A stretch of DNA of 64,000 bases, taken from the NCBI GenBank assembly GCA_022510745.1, contig JAFLSY010000002.1, forward strand, positions 1 to 64,000, read 5' to 3'. Position numbers and translations under genes: made by a program. The stretch is from Lachnospiraceae bacterium. GTDB taxonomy: Bacteria > Bacillota > Clostridia > Lachnospirales > Lachnospiraceae. Under the pieces are notes generated by a model, which was given only the letters and a program-made list of their open reading frames with translations, ran no database searches and was not told where the DNA came from. This document shows, one piece after another, positions 1-7,109 of the stretch (position 1 is its first letter; the number at the start of each line of letters is the position of its first letter).

Positions 1-472
1 TATCAAATAAATATGGACACAATAATATAAAGCAACTTATTATATTTGCTATAAATAGTATGTATGGAAATGGAGAAACAAACAATTTGACAAAGGGTTT
101 CCAAAAGGAATCAATTATTATTACTTTTTTGTCACACTCAAATTTAATTGTAGACAAATTATAAAGAATATTATTTCTGACTTCATTTGCCAAAAAAGCA
201 TTAGACATAATATCAGTTTTTAAATCGTTTAAAATATCTTCTTGAGTAAATTTTGGGTTAACAATCTTGTGTTCACGTAATTTTGATTTATATACTGACT
301 GGATGTCATCATAGGTAAGATTATGTGAATCACTTAATCTATATGAAAGAGTTTTTAATATATCCATTCTTGCTTTCTCGCTTGTTGTATCATTAGTTTT
401 TCTGGCATAATAAATTGCTAGCGGAATGCTTATGATTGATGATATACTAGCAATTATTTCAAATGTACTCAT
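1..472 (-). CDS. Partial two-TM membrane protein of unknown function
   Basis: Open reading frame on the minus strand from ATG at 472 that runs off the left edge of the window (157 codons visible, no stop). An AAAGGA ribosome site lies 10 bases upstream and a TATAAT -10 element is visible further upstream. The product has a hydrophobic N-terminal segment (about residues 3-22, followed by YYARK), a charged helical middle of about 100 residues, and a second hydrophobic segment near residues 130-155. I do not recognise the family. Its position beside an integrase and its AT-rich codon use suggest cargo of the mobile element. A two-TM layout occurs in some phage-defence effectors, but nothing here proves that. 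Confidence 0.7.
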   Translation of the reverse strand, partial: MSTFEIIASISSIISIPLAIYYARKTNDTTSEKARMDILKTLSYRLSDSHNLTYDDIQSVYKSKLREHKIVNPKFTQEDILNDLKTDIMSNAFLANEVRNNILYNLSTIKFECDKKVIIIDSFWKPFVKLFVSPFPYILFIANIISCFILLCPYLFD

Positions 473-636
473 TTAGCATTATTCCTTTGCTTGGTGGATT
501 GGTTGTACTTATTATACTATATCATTAAATTAATAAAATCAAATGTTTTTAGGATAAAGAAACATTTTAAGTACAAAAAATTCGGTGTTTTTCATGAAAA
601 TAGCACACAGAGGATTGATTTGACATTTTTGTAACT

Positions 637-665
637 TTGTAAGTTTATCCGGTTTGGATTATACA
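637..665 (+). promoter_or_regulatory. Promoter for the 777 mini-ORF
   Basis: TTGTAA at 637-642 and TATACA at 660-665 with exactly 17 bases between. A start near 672 would put the first leader hairpin at the extreme 5' end of the transcript. The rest of 473-776 holds no gene. Confidence 0.5.
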
Positions 666-674
666 AAAAAATAA

Positions 675-707
675 GTACTTTGATAACTTTGGATAGCAAC
701 AGAGTGC
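675..707 (+). repeat. Leader hairpin, copy 1
   Basis: GTACTTTG (675-682) pairs with CAGAGTGC (700-707) over 8 bp when G-U pairs are allowed. The segment resembles the hairpin at 974-1014: both contain ATAAG-ACT-TG, then GATAACTTT or GGTAACTTT in the loop, a CAGAGTGC 3' arm and a following ACAAAACG. The arms differ between copies but still pair, which suggests the RNA fold matters. Confidence 0.5.
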
Positions 708-776
708 CAAGCGGTAACAAAACGAAATAAAATGGTGATAAAATAGGATTAAAGTAGAGAAGAAAGGAGAGATATA

Positions 777-932
777 ATGTCAGAGAAAGAAAATGAAAAA
801 TTACCAGATTTCTTAGAAGAATCTGATAATAAGACAGATGATGGTTCTGATGGTGATGATGGTGGATTCGGAGAAGCAGTTCTAGAATTAACTAAAAAAA
901 TAAACAAAAATAATTGTTTAGAACACCATTGA
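777..932 (+). CDS. Small acidic 51-residue protein
   Basis: ATG at 777 follows a strong AGAAAGGAGAG ribosome site (761-771). The 51-residue product is very rich in Asp, Glu, Ser and Gly in its middle (repeats of DGSDGDDGG) and ends in a short basic stretch and CLEHH. No family is recognised. It sits alone behind a plausible promoter and a structured leader. Acidic mini-proteins of this size in mobile elements can be DNA mimics or antitoxins, but this is only an analogy. Confidence 0.5.
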   Translation: MSEKENEKLPDFLEESDNKTDDGSDGDDGGFGEAVLELTKKINKNNCLEHH

Positions 933-973
933 CATGTTTGTTCTAGTAAATAATTGGTACAATTGAAAAGTAA

Positions 974-1014
974 ATAAGCACTCTGGTAACTTTATTGAGT
1001 CTCAGAGTGCTTAT
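974..1014 (+). repeat. Leader hairpin, copy 2
   Basis: Perfect 12-bp inverted repeat: ATAAGCACTCTG (974-985) and CAGAGTGCTTAT (1003-1014) around a 17-base loop. It has no T-run behind it, so it is not a typical intrinsic terminator. It precedes a second mini-ORF and matches the hairpin at 675-707. Confidence 0.65.
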
Positions 1015-1051
1015 CTGTACAAAACGGATAACCGTGTTTAAAGAAGAATAA

Positions 1052-1180
1052 ATGAGTATAATATCATTATTTATTAGAATTGCTAATCTTATAGCAATTC
1101 TCGTAGTCCAGATATGGGCGATTATTCCAAATATAAAAGTAGAAGTAAAAATTGTAACGAGTTGTTTTGAGTGTTTTTAG
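1052..1180 (+). CDS. Putative 42-residue membrane peptide
   Basis: ATG at 1052 to TAG at 1180, preceded by a weak AAGAAG ribosome site. The peptide is dominated by one hydrophobic helix (ISLFIRIANLIAILVVQIWA, then PNIKVEV) with a Cys-containing tail. It ends 14 bases before the next gene start, so the two may be translationally coupled. Small hydrophobic peptides in this setting can be toxins or leader peptides; the sequence alone does not decide. Confidence 0.35.
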   Translation: MSIISLFIRIANLIAILVVQIWAIIPNIKVEVKIVTSCFECF

Positions 1181-1194
1181 TGGAGGAAATGTAA

Positions 1195-2179
1195 TTGAAT
1201 AAATATTTAGATGGTGAAAATCAGGAACAGAAGAGCAGTGCTATTAAAATTAGAAGTATTCAAGCTGCGAGTTTATTTAGGGTAAATAATGACTACAAAT
1301 TTGTGATAAAGAAGAAAAACGAAAATCAAGATGGAAGTGTTTGAATCTCAAAAGAGTATAAAGAAGCAATTCTTGATTATGGCAGCGCAGTTATTAATAA
1401 CAGTTTATTTGCTGAGTATGTGCGTAAGCATGGTGTAACCGTAAATAAGCGTAATCAGAGCTTAGATTTTGTAATGATGAAATTTGATTTCGGTGTTGAT
1501 GCAGATGACTCAGTAGAAGGAATGGACAAGCCATCTATGACAACGCAGGAATTACGAGATTTTTATTATGAGAATGGAGCAATTATCACATGGACAACAT
1601 TTGATTCAAAGACAGGTAACGAAATTGTAAGTAAAAGAAAGACTATTAAGTATAAAAATGCTGATGAGAAGCCCTGGAAAGGCATAAGAAGGGCATTGTT
1701 TATTTGTGAGAGAGAATTTATATAAAAAAATACAGAATTATCTTATAATGGGATTATGGGAAAAGATGCCTAATGAATTAGGTGCAAAGATTGTGGAGAT
1801 GTCTGCGTATGCACCGCTTATCACGGCAACGGCTATAGATTATATCCGAATTCCTATAGAGAATATATTTGTGTTAGAAGATGAAAAAGTATCTATCGTG
1901 AAGAAAGCAATCTCTGTAAAATCAAAAGATGTTAAACATACCAAAATGATAAAGGATTTTCCGGCTTGTGAGGATTATATTAATCAGTATGGTTTGACCT
2001 TTTACAAGAAAAAAGTAAGGATAAATTCTAATTTGACATGGCTGTATCAAAGCAAGACAGCATTAGGAGCACATGGAATTAATGTGAATTTATGCCCTGC
2101 AAAGGAAGTTGCACATTATAAGAAAGAGTGTTTTTGTAACAGAGAAGATAAGGATTCCAAGATTACTAATACTTTGTGA
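1195..2179 (+). pseudogene. Decayed RdRP-like gene of a clostridial mobile element
   Basis: A TTG start at 1195 has a clear GGAGGAAA site (1182-1189). The frame is interrupted by TGA at 1342-1344 (where TGG would read through as Trp), continues open in the same frame to 1725, and then needs a one-base shift near 1706-1722 to continue to 2179. Across the shift the text reads RRALFICERE / NLYKKIQNYLIMGL and then YIRIPIENIFVLED. This order resembles, from memory, the large proteins annotated as RNA-dependent RNA polymerase in Firmicutes mobile elements (G-LFI..LY..M.., then ..IPP.NIL.IDD). The 3' half expected for that family is missing. Family identity is an inference; disruption by a stop and a frameshift is seen directly. 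Confidence 0.55.
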
Positions 2180-2341
2180 GATGGTATGGGTTTGTGTGAT
2201 GATTCTATTTTCCCTGAAAATATGGAAAGATTTATATACTGTAGCACTTTTATAATAATAGGAAAATTAAATGTTTAGGATTGGATATTTTGTACTGCCA
2301 CGTTATGTAGTGCTTTTTATATTAGAATTTTAAGTAGGAGT

Positions 2342-2572
2342 GTGATTTATATTAATATAGAAGAAACAGGAACAAAAACTTTAGAAATGCCTTTTTGGCT
2401 AAAAATGAATTTAACAAAACAAGAAGCAGCGGCTTATTCAAATATAGGGATTAACAAAATTGAAGAGTTATTGAAAAATCCTAAATGTAATTTTGTATTA
2501 TATGTGGGCAATAAGAAGTTGGTAAAAAGAAAAGAGTTTGAACAGTTTATCGCAAAAACGTTTAAAATATAG
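2342..2572 (+). CDS. Excisionase (Xis) of Tn916-like family
   Basis: The product (76 residues or fewer) carries the pattern of small clostridial excisionases: MNLTKQEAAAYSNIGINKI, a short linker, FVLYVGNKKLVKRKEFE and a C-terminal Phe-rich end. It should bind arm sites as a winged helix and direct the integrase towards excision. It lies 282 bases upstream of the integrase ATG on the same strand, the usual xis-int order. The start is uncertain: AGGAG at 2336-2340 is only one base from the GTG at 2342, and no ATG/GTG/TTG sits at normal spacing until ATG at 2387. Confidence 0.8.
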   Translation: MIYINIEETGTKTLEMPFWLKMNLTKQEAAAYSNIGINKIEELLKNPKCNFVLYVGNKKLVKRKEFEQFIAKTFKI

Positions 2573-2647
2573 GTTTTCATATTGGTGTATGTGTGATATA
2601 ATTTTAAATTGTATCAAACTCTTTTTGCTAGTGAAGGCAGAAAGGAG

Positions 2648-2853
2648 TTGTTTTTTTAGGTAAAGACTTAAAGGGAAAGGAGCTTGGAGTTGGCATTTGC
2701 CAGAGAAAAGATGGGTTATATACCGCTAGATTTGTAAGCAAGCGAACAGGTAAGTGCATTCAGAAATATTTTCCGAAGCTGCAAGATTGCCGTAAATGGT
2801 ATGCAGATGCAAAATTTGAGGATGAGCATGGCGGGATCAATGCATCCGGTGAC
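2648..2853 (+). promoter_or_regulatory. 5' extension of the integrase frame with no canonical start
   Basis: The integrase frame is open upstream of its first ATG back to a TAG/TGA pair at about 2629-2634. The translation (GKDLKGKELGVGICQRKDGL..., then TARF) matches the N-terminal arm-binding region of Tn916-type integrases. No ATG, GTG or TTG occurs in frame. GGAG at 2644-2647 is perfectly spaced for a codon at 2656, but that codon is TTA. A TTG at 2648 is out of frame and enters a T7 run (2651-2657) before a TAG. Either the start codon has mutated, or slippage on T7, or a non-standard start, is used. Confidence 0.6.
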
Positions 2854-3789
2854 ATGACAGTTACAGCTTGGTTTAACTACTGGATTGATAACATTAAAGG
2901 TGACAGCATAAGACCCAATACTATTAGAAACTATAAGGAAAGGTTTCAACAAAATATAAAGGATTGTATAGGAAGTATGATCTTATCAGAGGTAAAGCCT
3001 ATGCATTGTCAAAATGTATTGAACCAGATGAAGGACAATTATAAGACTTCAACAATATATCAGACACGAATTGCCTTGTATTGTATGTTTGCTGATGCTG
3101 TTGAAAATGATGTAGTTCTTAAAAATCCAGTAACAAAGGCTGTGAAGTATAACATCGGAAAAGAGCCTAAGAAAGTCAGGGCATTGTCCATTGATCAACA
3201 AAAGAAGTTCCTTGAGGTTGCGAAGAATAGTAGTAATTACAATCAGTTTGCTTTGCTGTTACAAACGGGATTGCGGACTGGTGAACTGATAGGGTTAAGA
3301 TGGTCAGACATTGATTTTAAAAAGCGAGTAATACACATACAAAGGAGTATGGAGTACCGATATTCCGTTGGTGAGTGGAGAGTTGGAGAGCCTAAGAGCA
3401 AATCAGGTTATCGGGATGTACCTTTGACAGAAGAAGCTATTGCAATCCTAAAAAATCAAAGGGAAAAGTTAAAGGGTATCAAGGTGATCAATATGGAATT
3501 TAAAGATTCTGTATTTTTATGTAGAAAAGGTGAACCAACGAAAAACTCTGCTTATGATACTACCTTATTTAAGCTGTGTGACAAAGCTGGGATTGATAGA
3601 TTTTCGATGCACGTTTTAAGACATACTTTTGCTACAAGATGTATCGAGGGCGGTATGCGTCCAAAAACCTTGCAAATCATCTTAGGACATTCTAATATAG
3701 GTATTACAATGAATCTTTATGTCCATGTGACAGAAGATGAGAAGGTGAAAGAGGTTGAAAAGATTGAGAAAGCCTTGAAAATTGTGTAG
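2854..3789 (+). CDS. Tyrosine recombinase / integrase
   Basis: Site-specific recombinase that cuts and joins att sites of the mobile element. From ATG 2854 there are 311 residues: a core-binding SAM-like domain (about 1-95) and a catalytic domain (about 105-305) with Arg141 in LRTGELIGLRW, Lys near 183 in KSKSGYR, His253-x-x-Arg256 in HVLRHTF, His279 in LGHSN and nucleophile Tyr289 in NLYVHV. All catalytic residues are present. The N-terminal arm-binding domain lies in the in-frame 5' extension without a canonical start, so the ATG-initiated protein would lack about 65 residues. It ends 77 bases before ychF, so the element boundary lies close by. Confidence 0.9.
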   Translation: MTVTAWFNYWIDNIKGDSIRPNTIRNYKERFQQNIKDCIGSMILSEVKPMHCQNVLNQMKDNYKTSTIYQTRIALYCMFADAVENDVVLKNPVTKAVKYNIGKEPKKVRALSIDQQKKFLEVAKNSSNYNQFALLLQTGLRTGELIGLRWSDIDFKKRVIHIQRSMEYRYSVGEWRVGEPKSKSGYRDVPLTEEAIAILKNQREKLKGIKVINMEFKDSVFLCRKGEPTKNSAYDTTLFKLCDKAGIDRFSMHVLRHTFATRCIEGGMRPKTLQIILGHSNIGITMNLYVHVTEDEKVKEVEKIEKALKIV

Positions 3790-3804
3790 TAGATTGTGTA
3801 GTAG
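3781..3804 (+). repeat. 12-bp tandem repeat at the integrase stop
   Basis: ATTGTGTAGTAG occurs twice head to tail (3781-3792, 3793-3804). The first copy contains the integrase stop codon. Because it is at the junction between the AT-rich element and chromosomal ychF, it may be part of the attachment site. The left end of the element is outside the window, so the matching copy cannot be seen. Confidence 0.45.
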
Positions 3805-3820
3805 AAATATATGAGAAAGG

Positions 3821-3849
3821 CAGAATGTCTTGAAAATAAGGCATTTCTG
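3821..3849 (+). other. Short hairpin before ychF
   Basis: CAGAATGTCTT (3821-3831) pairs with AAGGCATTTCTG (3838-3849) with one bulge and one G-U pair. There is no T-run. It may belong to the ychF leader or to the att region. Confidence 0.3.
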
Positions 3850-3866
3850 GATAGGTAATAGATAAA

Positions 3867-4964
3867 ATGAAACTAGGAATCGTAGGCCTGCCCAACGTTG
3901 GCAAGAGCACATTATTTAACTCCCTGACAAAGGCGGGAGCAGAATCTGCAAATTATCCGTTCTGTACGATAGACCCTAATATAGGTATCGTGGCGGTGCC
4001 GGATGAGCGTCTGAAGCTTTTGGGAGATATGTATAAATCCAAGAAGGTAACCCCGGCGGTAATCGAGTTTGTGGATATTGCAGGGTTAGTAAAGGGCGCT
4101 TCCAAGGGAGAGGGGCTGGGGAACCAGTTTTTGAGCAATATCAGAGAGGTGGATGCCATTATTCATGTGGTGCGCTGTTTTGAGGATACCAATGTTGTAC
4201 ATGTGGACGGCAGTGTGGATCCCATGCGGGATATCGAAACCATCAATCTGGAGCTGATCTTCTCTGATTTGGAAATACTGGAGAGAAGGATTTCCAAAGT
4301 AGCGAAAGCTGCCAGAATGGACAAGACCCAGGCCAAAGAACTGGCCCTCTTAGAGAGAATCAAAGCCCATCTGGAAAGCGGAAAGCTGGCAAAGACTCTT
4401 TCCGTGGAGGACGAGGACGAAGCGGAGCTGTTTAAAGGTTACAATCTGCTGACCTATAAACCGGTCATCTATGCGGCTAACGTAGCGGAAGAGGATTTGG
4501 CGGATGACGGTGCGTCCAATGCAGGAGTAAAAGCAGTCAGAGAATTTGCGGCAGAGGAGAATAGTGAGGTATTTGTTATCTGTGCACAGATCGAGCAGGA
4601 AATCGCGGAGCTGGACGAGGATGAAAAAGCGATGTTCTTAGAGGATTTGGGATTATCCGAATCCGGTCTGGAGAAGCTCATCAAGGCCAGCTATCATCTG
4701 TTAGGGCTTATCAGCTATCTGACTGCAGGAGAGGATGAAACCAGAGCCTGGACCATCAAGGTGGGGACTAAGGCGCCTCAAGCGGCCGGCAAGATACATA
4801 CGGATTTTGAAAGAGGTTTTATCAAGGCTGAGGTGGTAAATTATAAGGACCTGCTGGAACAAGGGTCTTTGGCGGCTGCTAGGGAGAAGGGACTGGTAGG
4901 TATGGAAGGAAAGGAATATGTAGTCAAAGACGGGGATGTGATTCTGTTCCGTTTTAATGTATAA
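3867..4964 (+). CDS. ychF: Redox-regulated ATPase/GTPase YchF
   Basis: Obg-related P-loop NTPase of 365 residues that binds ribosomes and hydrolyses ATP. P-loop GLPNVGKST at residues 7-15, switch II DIAGLVKGASKGEGLG near 70, the atypical G4 region (AANVAE in place of NKxD) that explains ATP preference in this family, a coiled-coil insert, and a C-terminal TGS domain (about 280-364, FERGFIKAEVVNY). Length is normal. The gene stands alone between the mobile element and its own terminator. No strong ribosome site is visible (GGATAGG at about 3849-3855); the element may have replaced the native promoter. Confidence 0.96.
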   Translation: MKLGIVGLPNVGKSTLFNSLTKAGAESANYPFCTIDPNIGIVAVPDERLKLLGDMYKSKKVTPAVIEFVDIAGLVKGASKGEGLGNQFLSNIREVDAIIHVVRCFEDTNVVHVDGSVDPMRDIETINLELIFSDLEILERRISKVAKAARMDKTQAKELALLERIKAHLESGKLAKTLSVEDEDEAELFKGYNLLTYKPVIYAANVAEEDLADDGASNAGVKAVREFAAEENSEVFVICAQIEQEIAELDEDEKAMFLEDLGLSESGLEKLIKASYHLLGLISYLTAGEDETRAWTIKVGTKAPQAAGKIHTDFERGFIKAEVVNYKDLLEQGSLAAAREKGLVGMEGKEYVVKDGDVILFRFNV

Positions 4965-5036
4965 ATTCTGATTCTGAAATTAAACCCCAGATATTGTTGA
5001 CAAAATAGCAACGATACAACATATAGTGTTTTGCGA

Positions 5037-5086
5037 AAAATTACGTCTTGCAAATTGCTGCAAGACGTAATTTTTTTTAATTTTTT
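5037..5086 (+). terminator. Intrinsic terminator after ychF
   Basis: TTACGTCTTGCA (5041-5052) and TGCAAGACGTAA (5059-5070) form a perfect 12-bp stem with a 6-base loop, flanked by an A-run and followed by TTTTTTTTAATTTTTT. Confidence 0.92.
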
Positions 5087-5093
5087 ATTAATT

Positions 5094-5124
5094 TTGCTTG
5101 CTAAATATGCTATTTTAGTATAAA
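5094..5124 (+). promoter_or_regulatory. Promoter of the dcw cluster
   Basis: TTGCTT (5094-5099) and TATAAA (5119-5124), spacer 19; an alternative -35 TTGCTA at 5098-5103 gives spacer 15. It lies between the ychF terminator and the MraZ boxes. Confidence 0.5.
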
Positions 5125-5136
5125 ATCATAGTAAAA

Positions 5137-5220
5137 GTGGTGAAAAGTGGTGCTAAGTGGTACAAAGTGGTAAATAATTGGAGGATTTTTAACGGCACTA
5201 TTTCGTGGCAGACCACTTTT
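5137..5220 (+). promoter_or_regulatory. MraZ operator: four GTGGT boxes at 10-bp period plus an inverted box
   Basis: GTGGT begins at 5137, 5147, 5157 and 5167, each preceded by AA and spaced exactly 10 bp, one helical turn. MraZ is known to autorepress through arrays of short direct repeats with GTGG/TGGG cores about 10 bp apart. An inverted copy, ACCACTTTT, is at 5212-5220 just upstream of mraZ; it is complementary to the AAAAGTGGT of the first boxes. Confidence 0.8.
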
Positions 5221-5237
5221 GAAGGCGGGTGATTGCT

Positions 5238-5672
5238 ATGTTCATGGGTGAATACAATCATACGATAGACGCTAAGAGCAGGTTGATTATTCCTTCAAAG
5301 TTCCGTGAAAGTCTGGGAGATGACTTCGTGGTAACAAAAGGACTTGATGGCTGCTTATTTGTATTTGATCATACGGAATGGACAGCATTTGAAGAAAAGC
5401 TCAAGGCATTACCCTCCCTTACAAACCCTGATGTGCGTAAATTTATTCGTTTCTTCATGGCGGGGGCTTCGGAAGTAGAAGTGGACAAGCAGGGCCGTAT
5501 CTTGATCCCGGCCAACTTGAAGGATTTTGCGGCACTGGAAAAAGATGTGGTTTTAATTGGCGCCGGCAGCCGTGTGGAAATTTGGAGTAAGGAAAGATAC
5601 GAAGGAACCGTATCCTACGACGATATGGAAGAGATTGCAATGCATATGTCGGAATTGGGATTAGGTATCTAG
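5238..5672 (+). CDS. mraZ: Transcriptional regulator MraZ
   Basis: First gene of the dcw cluster; forms a ring that binds repeated boxes in its own promoter and represses the cluster. 144 residues with two SpoVT/AbrB-like swapped beta domains, each with the DxxGR/KSR signature: [14 protein letters not shown] in the first half and [14 protein letters not shown] in the second. I chose ATG 5238 ([11 protein letters not shown]), the family's conserved N-terminus, over the upstream GTG at 5229. The operator boxes directly upstream support autoregulation. Confidence 0.95.
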   Translation: MFMGEYNHTIDAKSRLIIPSKFRESLGDDFVVTKGLDGCLFVFDHTEWTAFEEKLKALPSLTNPDVRKFIRFFMAGASEVEVDKQGRILIPANLKDFAALEKDVVLIGAGSRVEIWSKERYEGTVSYDDMEEIAMHMSELGLGI

Positions 5673-5691
5673 CGTAAGAAGGATATAACGG

Positions 5692-6624
5692 ATGGCATTC
5701 AGTCACTATTCAGTATTACTGGAAGAAACAATCGAAAATCTGAATATTAAGGCGGATGGCATCTATGTGGATGGGACCTTAGGGGGCGGCGGACATGCCA
5801 TAGAGGTGGCAGGACGGCTTTCCGACAAGGGGCATTTATTTGGTATTGATCAGGACGATGCGGCCATAGCGGCAGCCGGAGAAAGACTGAAGCCGTATTT
5901 AAAGCGAGTAACCCTGTTTCGCAGTAATTACCAAAACATGAAAAATCTTCTTGCAGAAGAGGGTGTTACCGAAGTGGATGGCATCGTTTTGGATCTGGGC
6001 GTTTCCTCCTATCAACTGGATACGGAAGAAAGAGGCTTTTCCTATCGGTTTGATACCGCACTGGATATGCGGATGGACAGAAGGCAATCTCTTACGGCAC
6101 GGGATATTATAAACGATTATTCCGAGCAGGAGCTGTACCGTATTATCCGGGACTACGGAGAAGACCGTTTTGCAAAAAATATAGCCAGGCATATTGCTAT
6201 GGTCAGAGAAAAAAGTCCCATAGAAACAACGGGCCAGCTAAATGAAATCATTAAAGCTGCGATACCGGCAAAAATGAGACAGAACGGACATCCCTCGAAA
6301 AGAACCTTTCAGGCCATCCGAATTGAATGTAACAGGGAGTTGGAGATACTGAGAGATTCTTTGGAGGACATGCTTGCGCTTTTAAAGCCTAAAGGAAGGC
6401 TCTGTATTATTACCTTCCATTCATTGGAGGATAGAATTGTAAAATCGGCTTTCAAACAGGAAGAAAATCCCTGTATCTGTCCGCCGGAATTTCCGGTATG
6501 TGTGTGCGGAAGAAAGCCCCGGGGCAGAGTGGTGACAAAAAAACCCATATTACCTTCCGAAGAGGAGCTTGCACAGAACAGCCGCTCCAAGAGCGCAAAA
6601 TTAAGAGTATTTGAAAAGAAATGA
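5692..6624 (+). CDS. rsmH: 16S rRNA m4C1402 methyltransferase RsmH (MraW)
   Basis: S-adenosylmethionine-dependent N4-methylation of C1402 in 16S rRNA. 310 residues; SAM motif [11 protein letters not shown] at about 26-36, [11 protein letters not shown] near 101-111, FSYR.D..LDMRMD next, and C-terminal [17 protein letters not shown] lies 8 bases before the ATG. It begins 19 bases after mraZ and is surely cotranscribed. Confidence 0.97.
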   Translation: MAFSHYSVLLEETIENLNIKADGIYVDGTLGGGGHAIEVAGRLSDKGHLFGIDQDDAAIAAAGERLKPYLKRVTLFRSNYQNMKNLLAEEGVTEVDGIVLDLGVSSYQLDTEERGFSYRFDTALDMRMDRRQSLTARDIINDYSEQELYRIIRDYGEDRFAKNIARHIAMVREKSPIETTGQLNEIIKAAIPAKMRQNGHPSKRTFQAIRIECNRELEILRDSLEDMLALLKPKGRLCIITFHSLEDRIVKSAFKQEENPCICPPEFPVCVCGRKPRGRVVTKKPILPSEEELAQNSRSKSAKLRVFEKK

Positions 6625-6634
6625 GGACGAGTTT

Positions 6635-7087
6635 ATGGCAACAGTTCGCAGAAGACAATATTATACAGAGGGCAATACGGCGAGACAGTTGGATGTCAGA
6701 CGCATCAATGAGAACGAGCCCAGAAAAAGACTGAGCAATGAGGCCAGAAAGAACAGAGAGCGCGCTTATCACATGGATATGGGCTATGTGTTGTTTTTAG
6801 CGTTGGCATTGTTTGTGGCCGGCTATGTACTGATCGGCTATATCCGGATGCAGGCAGATCTGACCGCGCAGGTGGAAAGCATTGCGACATTGGAGAGCCG
6901 GTTAAACAATTTAAGACTGGCAAATGATGAGGAACTGACCCGAATCAACAGCAGCATCGATTTGGAAGAAATAAAGAGAATCGCTATCGGAGAACTGGGA
7001 ATGGTATACGCTGCGGAAGGACAGATCATAAATTATACCAATGAAGGAAGCGACTATGTCAGACAGCTGGGAGATATCCCCCGATAG
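6635..7087 (+). CDS. ftsL: FtsL-type cell division protein
   Basis: Bitopic divisome protein, 150 residues: basic cytoplasmic N-terminus (MATVRRRQYY), one TM helix at about residues 48-68 (YVLFLALALFVAGYVLIGY) and a heptad-rich periplasmic-side helix. Sequence is weakly conserved in this family; the call rests on topology and on position between rsmH and the PBP. I chose ATG 6635, with GAGGA at good spacing, over TTG 6611, which overlaps rsmH. Confidence 0.82.
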   Translation: MATVRRRQYYTEGNTARQLDVRRINENEPRKRLSNEARKNRERAYHMDMGYVLFLALALFVAGYVLIGYIRMQADLTAQVESIATLESRLNNLRLANDEELTRINSSIDLEEIKRIAIGELGMVYAAEGQIINYTNEGSDYVRQLGDIPR

Positions 7088-7109
7088 GAAAGAAAAGCAG
7101 GTGTCGTGA

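Noticed and set aside
974..1014. Intrinsic terminator
   Set aside because: The stem is perfect but no T-run follows, and it has a sister hairpin in leader position.
1420..2179. Two separate short genes (1420-1725 and 1706-2179)
   Set aside because: Both are pieces of one disrupted gene: the upstream frame from TTG 1195 is continuous across a single TGA, and the junction aligns after one base shift.
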